Positions 1 through 7,421 of a DNA stretch of 9,643 bases are shown here, one piece after another. The stretch is from an uncultured Gammaproteobacteria bacterium (GTDB lineage: Bacteria > Pseudomonadota > Gammaproteobacteria > SZUA-140), in NCBI GenBank assembly GCA_945788675.1, contig CALZMY010000116.1, positions 1-9,643 of the forward strand. The letters are read 5' to 3'. The first letter of the stretch is position 1. The number at the start of each line of letters is the position of its first letter. The notes below the pieces were generated by a model. It had not been told where the DNA came from and did not search any database. It saw nothing but the letters and a program-made list of their open reading frames with translations. The position numbers and the translations under genes are program-made.

Positions 1-116
1 CCACCTCAGGCACGATTGACCTCAGCGCTCATGCGTGGCAAATTCGTGCTACCAGGGGGATAAAAAAAATCCCGGCCAAGGACTTTCAGCGGACATTTAC
101 CATTAAGCTCAAATAA
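1..116 (+). CDS. Possible 3' end of an upstream gene (partial, uncertain)
   Basis: Reading from base 3, the plus strand stays open for 37 codons to a TAA at 114-116. The peptide begins TSGTIDLSAHAWQIR and ends in RTFTIKLK. Its composition looks protein-like, with alternating hydrophobic and polar residues and a basic C-terminus. The stop lies 27 bases before the next gene, a normal spacing within a same-strand run. A second plus frame is open from base 1 to a TAA at 61-63 and cannot be excluded. No domain is recognisable and most of the gene would lie outside the window, so no function is offered. Confidence 0.3.
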   Translation, partial: TSGTIDLSAHAWQIRATRGIKKIPAKDFQRTFTIKLK

Positions 117-143
117 GTCTCCAGCCATACTTAGGAGAATCAC

Positions 144-1076
144 ATGACGAAGAGTAACGATCAACAAGCCGATCAGAAGCACATCACTAACCTGACAGGC
201 TTTCTCAAGGATGTTATGCGCCTCGCCATCTACGCCGTTGAGAGTGGTAGTCTGCCCGAAGATATACATATGGATGAGCTGTATCGCATGTGGGATACCA
301 AGGTCACACAGAAACATGCGCTCAGCGACGACGACGTTGCTTATCTGCAAAAGTGCTACCTGATACTAAGCAGGCAACTTGCACCCACAACGGCGATCAG
401 TCTGCGTGCTACTGAATGTAAAAATGCACGTAGCAGCAAAGACTACATGAATACCGATGCCGGCAAACATGTCCGCAATATGTGGTTCGCCTCATTTATT
501 GCACTTGCAATGATCATCTTGATGAATTTCTACCAATATATATTTGAGTTTAATGCTTCGACATGGGCGACCGAAGACGCCAGCCTGTTCAGTAAAGCCA
601 CTTATCTATATTCACTGGTCACTACGCTGACACCTTTTATGTATGGTGCTTTTGGCGCCTCTATCTTTTTATTACGCCAGGCAGAGACTCAACTCAGAGA
701 GCGCACTTTTGACCCGAGACAGCTGCCCGAGTTCCGCAACCGCCTCGTACTCGGCACATTGAGCGGCGGTGTCATCGTCCTGCTATACAGCAGTGGTGGT
801 ATTACAGAGACCTATGTAAAGATCACCGAGGCCGCCCTCGGTTTTATCGGAGGCTATAGCATCGACCTGCTCTTCGCACTGCTTGATCGCGTTGTCGACG
901 CCCTCAAGCCAGAGGAAAAAAGAAGCACCTGTACTCCTGTCACACGCGCACCAACATTCTCACGCCCACAAAACAGGGCACAGCCCACACAAAGTACACA
1001 ACGGGAGAAGGAAGAAAAAGAAACGACGCCACAGCTAGTCCCTGTCACCACCAAGGAGAGCGATAGCGTCGGCTAA
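144..1076 (+). CDS. Uncharacterised four-helix membrane protein
   Basis: This is a complete 310-residue protein that I cannot assign to a named family. The start is supported by AGGAG (about 6 bases upstream). Residues 1-112 are polar and probably helical and cytoplasmic. Hydrophobic helices follow at about 113-134, 154-178, 201-216 and 230-248. Between helices 2 and 3 is a charged segment containing RTFDPRQLPEFRNRLVLG, and helix 4 contains GFIGGYSIDLLFALLDR. Glycine-rich helices 3 and 4 beside these charged motifs suggest a conserved functional core. The tail from about residue 257 is Pro/Thr/Lys/Glu-rich and probably disordered. There is no signal peptide and no obvious catalytic motif. The gene stands alone, converging on cysS. 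A role in membrane scaffolding or in a small channel-like assembly is possible, but this is speculation. Confidence 0.85.
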   Translation: MTKSNDQQADQKHITNLTGFLKDVMRLAIYAVESGSLPEDIHMDELYRMWDTKVTQKHALSDDDVAYLQKCYLILSRQLAPTTAISLRATECKNARSSKDYMNTDAGKHVRNMWFASFIALAMIILMNFYQYIFEFNASTWATEDASLFSKATYLYSLVTTLTPFMYGAFGASIFLLRQAETQLRERTFDPRQLPEFRNRLVLGTLSGGVIVLLYSSGGITETYVKITEAALGFIGGYSIDLLFALLDRVVDALKPEEKRSTCTPVTRAPTFSRPQNRAQPTQSTQREKEEKETTPQLVPVTTKESDSVG

Positions 1077-1102
1077 GCACTCAACCTTGATCAGGGTCGA
1101 GC

Positions 1103-1128
1103 TGTCCACTGCATAACTGCAGTGGGCG
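1103..1128. terminator. Hairpin between convergent genes, possible bidirectional terminator
   Basis: CCACTGCA (1106-1113) and TGCAGTGG (1118-1125) form a perfect 8-bp stem with a 4-base loop. Three further pairs can extend it outward: U-G, G-C and U-G as RNA. It lies in the 68-bp gap between the stops of the membrane protein gene and cysS, where a shared terminator would be expected. Neither strand carries a T-tract after the stem, so it is not a canonical intrinsic terminator. It could instead protect 3' ends or act with Rho. Confidence 0.35.
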
Positions 1129-1144
1129 TGTTAGCGAGGAACCG

Positions 1145-2530
1145 CTAGGCGCGGCGCCAGCGGCTTCCCCCGGCACCATCTTCAACGATGACCCCCTGGG
1201 CCAGCAATTCATCACGAATACGGTCTGCTTCGCCCCACTCCTTCGCCTCCCTGGCATCAAGACGTTGCTGAATCAGCGCCTCAATCTGCTCATCATTCAG
1301 TCCGTCATCATCTGCGTCACCCTTCAAAAAGGCTTCCGCGTCCCCCTGCAAAAGACCAATGACCCCAGCCAGATAACGAAGATTACCGGCCAGTTGTGAG
1401 GTCAGTTGTTCCTCTTTATCTGCCCGCGCACGATTCAATGCTGTAGCGATCTCAAACAGTACCGCCAACGCCTCAGGGGTGTTGAAATCATCGTCCATCG
1501 CATCACGAAATCGTTGTTGATATTCACCACCATCAGTCACTGGTGCCGCATCGACACCACGTAGCGCCGTATAAAAACGTTCCAGCGCCAACTTTGCACC
1601 ATCGAGGTTCTGATCGGCATAGTTCAACGGACTGCGGTAGTGACTGGCAAGGATAAAATAACGGATCACCTCAGGTGCGTATTCCTTCAACACCTCACGT
1701 AACGTGAAGAAATTCCCCAGCGATTTTGACATCTTCTCTTCGTTGATCTGCACAAAGCCGTTGTGAATCCAGTAGTTCACAAATTTACAGCCGGTCGCCG
1801 CCTCACTCTGTGCAATCTCGTTTTCGTGGTGCGGGAACTGTAGATCGAGTCCGCCACCATGGATATCGAAGTGGTCACCGAGGCAGTGGGTCGCCATCGC
1901 GGAACATTCGATATGCCACCCCGGTCGCCCTTTACCCCATGGCGAGTCCCAGCTCGGTTCGTCAGGTTTAGCCGCTTTCCACAATACAAAGTCGAGTGGG
2001 TCATCCTTTGCTCCCACCACATCGACACGCTCGCCGGCACGCAGCTCTTGGGTACGTTTACCCGACAATTGCCCATAAGACTCAAAGCGACTGACATCAT
2101 AGTAAACATCACCAGTCTTACCGGCATAGGCATAGCCCTTGTCAACCAGCGTCGCGATCATCTGGATGATCTGCTCCATTGACGTGGTGGCACACGGTTC
2201 CATATCCGGGGGTAACACCCCCAGTGCGGCCGCATCTTCACGCATCGCTGCGATAAAACGCGCCGTCAGGGCATCGATCGACTCATCATTTTCATGGGCG
2301 CGAGTGATGATTTTATCGTCAATATCGGTGATGTTACGCACATATGTCAGCGCATAGCCGCTTTCACGCAGATAGCGCGCGATCACATCAAACACCACCA
2401 GCACCCGCGCATGGCCAACGTGGCAATAGTCATAGACCGTCATACCGCAGACATACATCCTCACCTTGCCAGGCTCAATCGGGATAAAGCGTTCTTTTTG
2501 TTTTTTAAGGGTATTGTAAATCTGCAACAT
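1145..2530 (-). CDS. cysS: Cysteinyl-tRNA synthetase
   Basis: This class I aminoacyl-tRNA synthetase charges tRNA-Cys with cysteine in the cytoplasm, using ATP. At 461 residues it has the same length as the E. coli enzyme. The HIGH motif is HVGH at residues 37-40, inside CGMTVYDYCHVGHAR. The KMSKS loop is exact at 266-270. The expected zinc ligands are all present: C28, C209, H234 and E238, the last two within FPHHENE. The anticodon-binding C-terminal helical region is complete to about residue 461, so the gene is intact. The chosen ATG gives the standard N-terminus MLQIYNTL; the ribosome binding site before it is weak. The gene is monocistronic here, divergent from the MCP and convergent with the membrane protein gene. 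A good -10 box lies about 50 bases upstream. Confidence 0.98.
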   Translation of the reverse strand: MLQIYNTLKKQKERFIPIEPGKVRMYVCGMTVYDYCHVGHARVLVVFDVIARYLRESGYALTYVRNITDIDDKIITRAHENDESIDALTARFIAAMREDAAALGVLPPDMEPCATTSMEQIIQMIATLVDKGYAYAGKTGDVYYDVSRFESYGQLSGKRTQELRAGERVDVVGAKDDPLDFVLWKAAKPDEPSWDSPWGKGRPGWHIECSAMATHCLGDHFDIHGGGLDLQFPHHENEIAQSEAATGCKFVNYWIHNGFVQINEEKMSKSLGNFFTLREVLKEYAPEVIRYFILASHYRSPLNYADQNLDGAKLALERFYTALRGVDAAPVTDGGEYQQRFRDAMDDDFNTPEALAVLFEIATALNRARADKEEQLTSQLAGNLRYLAGVIGLLQGDAEAFLKGDADDDGLNDEQIEALIQQRLDAREAKEWGEADRIRDELLAQGVIVEDGAGGSRWRRA

Positions 2531-2578
2531 AATGAAAATTCTTGATTAATTAACAGGCTATCAAATGACAGGTCGGCC

Positions 2579-2607
2579 ATTATACGCATATCAGCGCCCA
2601 CAGACAG
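2579..2607 (-). promoter_or_regulatory. Candidate sigma-70 promoter for cysS
   Basis: On the minus strand there is a perfect TATAAT (plus-strand ATTATA at 2579-2584), about 49 bases upstream of the cysS ATG. The hexamer 17 bases further upstream is CTGTCT, a poor -35 match (3 of 6). The call therefore rests on the -10 box and its position. The predicted leader is about 40 bases. Confidence 0.45.
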
Positions 2608-2744
2608 CCCGAATAAATGCGAGGAACGCATCTTGCATTTCAAACCACTGACAATTTATTTCGCCACTAATTTGACATAAAACCGTCTCAACCGCACAAA
2701 AAGCAACGTGAAAAAATCATAAAAAATATGAATAGCTGTTTGAT

Positions 2745-4892
2745 ATGAAAATAAAAAATAGACTGATCGTCGGCACGATACTATTTACCACACTACTACT
2801 ATTGGTGACTGCCGCAGTACTGAATATGGCTGACAACGACAATCATCAAACAGTGGCACAACAATCGCTGCAAAACAGCCTTATTTCGATACGTGACCTG
2901 CAAAAATTACGTCTTGAGGACTATTTCACAACGATTCGGCACCAGCTGGTCACGCGCGCCAATGACCTCATGATTATTGACGCAGCACGCGAGTTTAACC
3001 GCGCATTCAAGCAATATGACAGCCAGCTCGACAAAATCCGGGGCGCCTACCGCCCCACCGTTGCCCGTTACTACCAGGAATTTTCCACTCAATACGCTCA
3101 GCATAACAGCGGCACCAGGGTCGCCACGGCCAGTTTACATAACACACTCGACAACGAGACACTTGCCCTGCAGTACACATTCCTGGCAGCTTCCCAAAAC
3201 CGAAATGAATCAGAGCTTCTATTAAAAGGGACTGAATATGGGCAGACACACCAGAAATTCCATCCTCATCTTGAAACATTCACCGATCACTTTGAATATG
3301 CAAATCTCTTTTTAATTGATAGTAAAAGTGGAAAGATTGTCTATTCGGTCAATAAGCAGATCGATTTTGCCACTTCACTGATTGATGGTCCCCATAAAAA
3401 CTCTGCGCTCGCCCAGGCCTTTGTGCAGGCCAACCGGGCAACAGAACCAGGCAATATATCAACCGTCGACTTCACTCCATATACAGCAGATTTTGCACAA
3501 CCTGCGGCCTTTATCGCCAGCGCTATTTTTACCGATAATGAAAAAATCGGCGTACTGGTATTCCAGCTCTCACAGGCTCGAATCAGTGCCATCATGAATT
3601 ATAATGAACAATCCGTTGTTACCAGAGTTAGCAAAGCATCAAGGTTAAGTCAGCAACCACTCAGCCTGCCTGATGGCAACCCCATCAAAGCCACACCAGA
3701 TAAGGGTGCATCAAAGCTGCTTTCACCCTCTGTAGCGCTCGCCATTCCCGGCCTGGAGTGGTTCATCATGAGCGAAATTGATAGTAATGAAAGTGTTGCA
3801 GATGGTGTCGATTTGACAGATGAGTTTATGTTGCTGGCCCTCATATTTGTCATTATGACACTCTCGTTTTCTTTGTTAACCGCCAAGGCATATTCCAGGA
3901 CCATTATTAATCCTGTTAAATCCCTGAGAGATTATATTGAAGGAAACTGTCAGGATGCAGCAAAGATACAACAGATACATATTTCAGGTGAAGATGAAAT
4001 CGTATCGTTAGTGGAGAGTGTGAGCAGGTTACAGCAACGGTTTCACCATTTTCTGTCGAAAATCGAACAGGCATCAATCCAGTTATCCGATAAAACAAAT
4101 GACATGCTTACCATACCATATAACATTGATATTCATCCGCCACAGATGGAAAACCCCATGGTTATTGATGCACTGGAAAAGCTGTCAATAACAACACAAC
4201 AGACTTACCAAAACAGAGAAGCGGCGAATAAAGCGACACAGCAGACACACCACGCGCTGAATGAGGGACAGACTGCCATCAGTCAAACCATCGATGGCAT
4301 TCAGCACCTTGAAAATGAAGTTAACGAGAGTGTACAGGCGATTAGCGATCTGAAAGAAGAGAGCGAACAAGTGGCTGTGATTGCTAATTCTATTAAAGCG
4401 ATTGCTGAACAAACCAACCTCCTCGCCCTAAATGCCTCCATCGAGGCGGCACGCGCCGGCGATCACGGCCGGGGGTTTTCGGTTGTTGCCGATGAAGTCA
4501 GGTCCCTGGCGCAACGGACACAGCAATCAACCAGTGAGATTAATGAAATGGTCACCAACATTCATCACAAGACCGCCCATGCCGCAACGGTACTGGGGCG
4601 TAGTCGTGATCTGGCAAGTGAAAGTGAAAAACTTGTCGATAATGCCAAAGCTTCGCTAGCGGTCGCCACGACTGAAGTCGAAGCGATAAGCAGAATAAAT
4701 CAGAAGATGACAGATTCAAGCGACACGCAGATGACGATCATCAACGACATTAGTAAAAGCCGCATCGATCCAGCAGATGCATCGTCACATCTTATCGCTG
4801 ATAGCGAAGCCACGGCCAGCCTTCACACAGAGCTTAATATATTGGCAGACGAACTCCAGCAAGCGGTAAAGCAGTTCAAGGCAACGGTTTGA
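2745..4892 (+). CDS. Methyl-accepting chemotaxis protein with a periplasmic sensor
   Basis: This is a complete 715-residue transmembrane chemoreceptor, expected to signal through CheW and CheA to bias flagellar or pilus motility. Helix TM1 is at about residues 8-28. A large periplasmic domain covers about 29-358 and includes LFLIDSKSGKIVYSV and IDFATSLIDGP. TM2 is at about 361-381, followed by a HAMP region at about 382-440. The cytoplasmic coiled coil carries the conserved hairpin tip EQTNLLALNASIEAARAG starting at E555, then RGFSVVADEVRSLAQ. No C-terminal CheR-docking pentapeptide (NWETF type) is present. The periplasmic part resembles, from memory, a sensor domain also found on some other proteobacterial MCPs and on output modules such as cyclases, but it seems shortened (see findings). 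The ligand is unknown. No che genes are nearby. The start has only a weak ribosome binding site, but no other in-frame ATG lies just upstream. The gene looks more AT-rich than its neighbours. Confidence 0.95.
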   Translation: MKIKNRLIVGTILFTTLLLLVTAAVLNMADNDNHQTVAQQSLQNSLISIRDLQKLRLEDYFTTIRHQLVTRANDLMIIDAAREFNRAFKQYDSQLDKIRGAYRPTVARYYQEFSTQYAQHNSGTRVATASLHNTLDNETLALQYTFLAASQNRNESELLLKGTEYGQTHQKFHPHLETFTDHFEYANLFLIDSKSGKIVYSVNKQIDFATSLIDGPHKNSALAQAFVQANRATEPGNISTVDFTPYTADFAQPAAFIASAIFTDNEKIGVLVFQLSQARISAIMNYNEQSVVTRVSKASRLSQQPLSLPDGNPIKATPDKGASKLLSPSVALAIPGLEWFIMSEIDSNESVADGVDLTDEFMLLALIFVIMTLSFSLLTAKAYSRTIINPVKSLRDYIEGNCQDAAKIQQIHISGEDEIVSLVESVSRLQQRFHHFLSKIEQASIQLSDKTNDMLTIPYNIDIHPPQMENPMVIDALEKLSITTQQTYQNREAANKATQQTHHALNEGQTAISQTIDGIQHLENEVNESVQAISDLKEESEQVAVIANSIKAIAEQTNLLALNASIEAARAGDHGRGFSVVADEVRSLAQRTQQSTSEINEMVTNIHHKTAHAATVLGRSRDLASESEKLVDNAKASLAVATTEVEAISRINQKMTDSSDTQMTIINDISKSRIDPADASSHLIADSEATASLHTELNILADELQQAVKQFKATV

Positions 4893-4911
4893 AACATGAG
4901 GTTAATACGGG

Positions 4912-5730
4912 TTAATTGCAGTCGCACACGCTCCAGCGCAGAAACTCGCGCGTCTCGATGCATTGCGGTTGGGTAAAAAGCTGCTTGCTCTCACCCTGCT
5001 CGATCACACGTCCATCGCACATAAAGATCGTGCTTCCTTCAAGTCGCTGCGCCTGCTCAAGATCATGAGTCACGCATAGCAATGGCGTCTCCTTAGCCAG
5101 TTGCTGCATCGATTGCTCGATCAGCTGTTTTGATCTTGGATCGAGCGACGCGGTCGGCTCGTCGAGCAACAATATTCCTGGTTTTATCGCCACTGCCCTT
5201 GCGATACAGAGGCGCTGTTGTTGGCCCACAGAGAGGGTTACTGCGGGTGCATCGAGTCGATCCTTCACCTCATCCCACAACGCCGCCTGTTGTAGCGATT
5301 TTTCGACCAGTTCATCGGCACGACGACGTTGACGCCAGCCATGAATACCAAAACAGACATTGGCGCGAATCGAGGCATTGAAGACCACCGGTTTCTGTGC
5401 GATCAACCCAACATGGCGACGCAGTTGATCCCAACCACCATGCCACTGACGGGTGCTAGCCCCAGCGACTGAAATCGTGCCCGACCACTGCGTCAGCAAT
5501 CCATTCAGACAGCGTAACAGAGAACTTTTGCCGGCACCTGATGGGCCTATTACTGAGGTCACACCACTCGTTGGTAGCGAAAAACTGACCCCATGTAATA
5601 TCACCTTGCCATCAAGCTGCAACCCAAGGCTCTCTACCTGCAGTGCTGCCGCCTCTATATTTGACGACGGCTTCTCCGGCGATTGCTGCGAGGCTTGCAA
5701 AAAATCCGCCGCTGTAAGATCAGCTACCAT
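4912..5730 (-). CDS. pstB: Phosphate ABC transporter ATP-binding protein, PstB-like
   Basis: This is the cytoplasmic ATPase of the importer, 272 residues from the ATG at 5730. That start is preferred because it overlaps the pstA stop (TAATG) and has GGGAG about 8 bases upstream. A longer reading from 5814 would run deep into pstA. Motifs: Walker A GPSGAGKS (62-69), Q-loop Q112, signature LSVGQQQR (166-173), Walker B ending LLLDEP (187-192), D-loop SLD and switch histidine H222. The stretch ALWDEVKDRL followed by QQQRLCIARA is typical of PstB. Two departures stand out. The first glycine of LSGGQ is Val168, and the segment after the Q-loop reads KPVVFNASI rather than the usual NPF-type PstB sequence. 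Residues 1-28 form a polar extension before the ATPase core. The gene is last in the operon, and no phoU follows. Confidence 0.87.
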   Translation of the reverse strand: MVADLTAADFLQASQQSPEKPSSNIEAAALQVESLGLQLDGKVILHGVSFSLPTSGVTSVIGPSGAGKSSLLRCLNGLLTQWSGTISVAGASTRQWHGGWDQLRRHVGLIAQKPVVFNASIRANVCFGIHGWRQRRRADELVEKSLQQAALWDEVKDRLDAPAVTLSVGQQQRLCIARAVAIKPGILLLDEPTASLDPRSKQLIEQSMQQLAKETPLLCVTHDLEQAQRLEGSTIFMCDGRVIEQGESKQLFTQPQCIETREFLRWSVCDCN

Positions 5731-6578
5731 TAATGTTCTCCCAGTTTGTGTAACAGTCGTGCCAGTAATCCTAATGATGCTACCAATAATACTAAAACCG
5801 CCGCACTGCCCCACGCGATACTGATCACCTGAGGATCGTTACCCTCTTGTGCAAGATAGAATATATGCGTCTGCAAGGTAGTAACAGGTGAAAACAGTGA
5901 ATCCGGCCAGACCACACCAGAAAATACTGTCGCCGTAAACATAATAGGGGCCGTTTCACTCAACGCGCGCGCCATCGCCAACAGCAATCCTGTCAAAAGA
6001 TTGAGCCAGCTACGCGGTAACCATAAACGCCAGATAATCGTACCGCTACCAAGCCCCAATGCCATACCTGCTTCAGTATAATCCAGCGGAATACGCTCAA
6101 GTGTTGCTAGTGTATTCAATACCAGCAGTGGCAACACCACCAGTGCCAATACCACCGCGCCACTGATGAGTGAAATCCCCCATGCAAACAGGTTAACCAG
6201 CACCACCAGTCCACACAAACCAAACACGATAGGCGGGATCCCCTGCAACATATTGAACATTGCGGTCAATAATCGTTGTTGCCGAGGTGATGCATACGTA
6301 CGGTAAAAAAGCGCTGTGCCCAGGGCAAACGGTGCGGCGATTACACACGCCATGACTGCCAGTAACAGGGAACCGAGCAGCTGCGCAAATATTCCATCAG
6401 TGATACCAAAACCCGCACCGTCAGCAGTGCCAACGATAAATCCCCAGTCGAGTACCGGCGCTGCCTGCCAAAAGATATAACAGAGCACTATCGCAGGGAT
6501 TAATAAAGCAGGCACCGCTAGTAACCACACAATACTTTTACTTATAGTGTCACGATATAGTAGCCGCTGTGCATTCAT
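5730..6578 (-). CDS. pstA: Phosphate ABC transporter permease, PstA-like
   Basis: This is one of the two inner-membrane permease subunits, with 282 residues and about six hydrophobic helices, the first at about residues 17-38. The binding-protein-dependent permease core is clear. In the second half, EAGMALGLGSGTIIWRLWLP is the EAA-type loop that docks on the ATPase, followed by MARALSETAPIMFTATVF, a PstA-like stretch. The early TADGAGFGITDGIFAQLLGSL segment is also typical of PstA. Its ATG overlaps the pstC stop as ATGA (6575-6578), and its stop overlaps the pstB start, indicating translational coupling. PstA and PstC are paralogues; this assignment rests on these motifs and on the gene order. 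Confidence 0.9.
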   Translation of the reverse strand: MNAQRLLYRDTISKSIVWLLAVPALLIPAIVLCYIFWQAAPVLDWGFIVGTADGAGFGITDGIFAQLLGSLLLAVMACVIAAPFALGTALFYRTYASPRQQRLLTAMFNMLQGIPPIVFGLCGLVVLVNLFAWGISLISGAVVLALVVLPLLVLNTLATLERIPLDYTEAGMALGLGSGTIIWRLWLPRSWLNLLTGLLLAMARALSETAPIMFTATVFSGVVWPDSLFSPVTTLQTHIFYLAQEGNDPQVISIAWGSAAVLVLLVASLGLLARLLHKLGEH

Positions 6579-7417
6579 ACTGCCGCCGCCTTACGATGTG
6601 TCAACAGTGAAATAGCGGCCGCAATCATTGCCAACATCAAACCACAAAACAGTAATGCCGCCCAGTGCAGTGAAGCAACACTCGCTTCCGCCATCTCGCG
6701 CCCGATACGCGACGTCAATGTCTGCGCGGGTTGCAGGAAATTATAGAACGGCTCAGGGATGCGATCGATTGAACCTACCACCAGCATCACTGCAACAGTC
6801 TCACCCATCGCACGCCCAGTGGCCAGTAGTGCTGCGACACGAATGCCCGGCCATGCCTGCGGTAGTAACACCCGCCACAATGTGGCATCCCAACCGATAC
6901 CAAGACACTTTACCGCTTCACGTTGCGACTGTCGTACAGCGCGTATTGCATCCTCGGAGAGCACCATAATTGTCGGTAGAATCATTAAAGCGAGTAGCAG
7001 ACCAGCCGCCAGTAGCGTCCGACCGGTCAATAGATTGAGCTGTGACTCCAGCAGTGGTAACAGTAGCCATATGCCCAATAGCCCATAGACCACTGACGGC
7101 ACACCTGCCATCAACTCCATCGCAAAGCGTACAGTACTACGCACTCGTTGTGGCAGTAACTCCGCACATAAAATCGCGGCGGCAACACCACAGGGCAGCG
7201 CTATCAAAAGTGCCAACGTAACCGACCAGAGCGTACCGATTAATGCTGGCAGCATGCCATACAGTGATTCAAAGGGGTACCATTCGGTACCCACAATAAA
7301 TGCTGCGCCCTGTTGTTGAATTAACGGCCAACTACTTTGTAGTAAGAAACCCAGCACCACTACAATCGTCATTGAAGACAACAGTGCCGATGCGGACAAC
7401 CACCATTTCAAGACCAT
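6575..7417 (-). CDS. pstC: Phosphate ABC transporter permease, PstC-like
   Basis: This is the partner permease subunit, with 280 residues, shorter than E. coli PstC (about 319). It has about six hydrophobic helices, beginning at about residues 6-26. The PstC hallmarks are visible: AGVPSVVYGLLGIW in the middle, the EAA-type loop EAVKCLGIGWDATLWRVLLP, then ATGRAMGETVAVMLVVG. The start at 7417 lies 4 bases past the pstS stop and has GGTGAG about 8 bases upstream, within the end of pstS. The protein would form the transmembrane channel with PstA and receive phosphate from PstS. Confidence 0.9.
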   Translation of the reverse strand: MVLKWWLSASALLSSMTIVVVLGFLLQSSWPLIQQQGAAFIVGTEWYPFESLYGMLPALIGTLWSVTLALLIALPCGVAAAILCAELLPQRVRSTVRFAMELMAGVPSVVYGLLGIWLLLPLLESQLNLLTGRTLLAAGLLLALMILPTIMVLSEDAIRAVRQSQREAVKCLGIGWDATLWRVLLPQAWPGIRVAALLATGRAMGETVAVMLVVGSIDRIPEPFYNFLQPAQTLTSRIGREMAEASVASLHWAALLFCGLMLAMIAAAISLLTHRKAAAV

Positions 7418-7421
7418 ACGA

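Noticed and set aside
6..350. 114-codon minus-strand reading frame overlapping the start of the membrane protein gene
   Set aside because: It is antisense to a gene with a good ribosome binding site, has no recognisable domain and no supporting start signal.
1090..1101. Near-palindrome CCTTGATCAGGG close to the end of the membrane protein gene
   Set aside because: It is short, contains a mismatch, has no loop and no T-tract; treated as chance.
1777..2182. Frames of over 100 codons on both strands inside cysS (1777-2145 on the minus strand in another frame, 1859-2182 on the plus strand)
   Set aside because: They are shadows of a highly conserved, complete cysS and encode low-complexity Arg/Ser-rich peptides without family features.
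2542..2570. CTGTCAT ... CTGTTA on the minus strand upstream of cysS, resembling a Pho box
   Set aside because: The two half-sites start 15 bases apart instead of 11, the second is imperfect, and they lie downstream of the likely cysS -10 box. cysS is not an expected PhoB target.
2672..2700. TTGACA at 2672-2677 as the -35 box of an MCP promoter
   Set aside because: No acceptable -10 hexamer lies 16-18 bases downstream, and no sigma-28 type promoter could be built from the same region.
5731..5814. 28-residue N-terminal extension of PstB from an ATG at 5814
   Set aside because: It overlaps the pstA coding end in another frame. The ATG at 5730 has its own Shine-Dalgarno sequence and a TAATG coupling with pstA.
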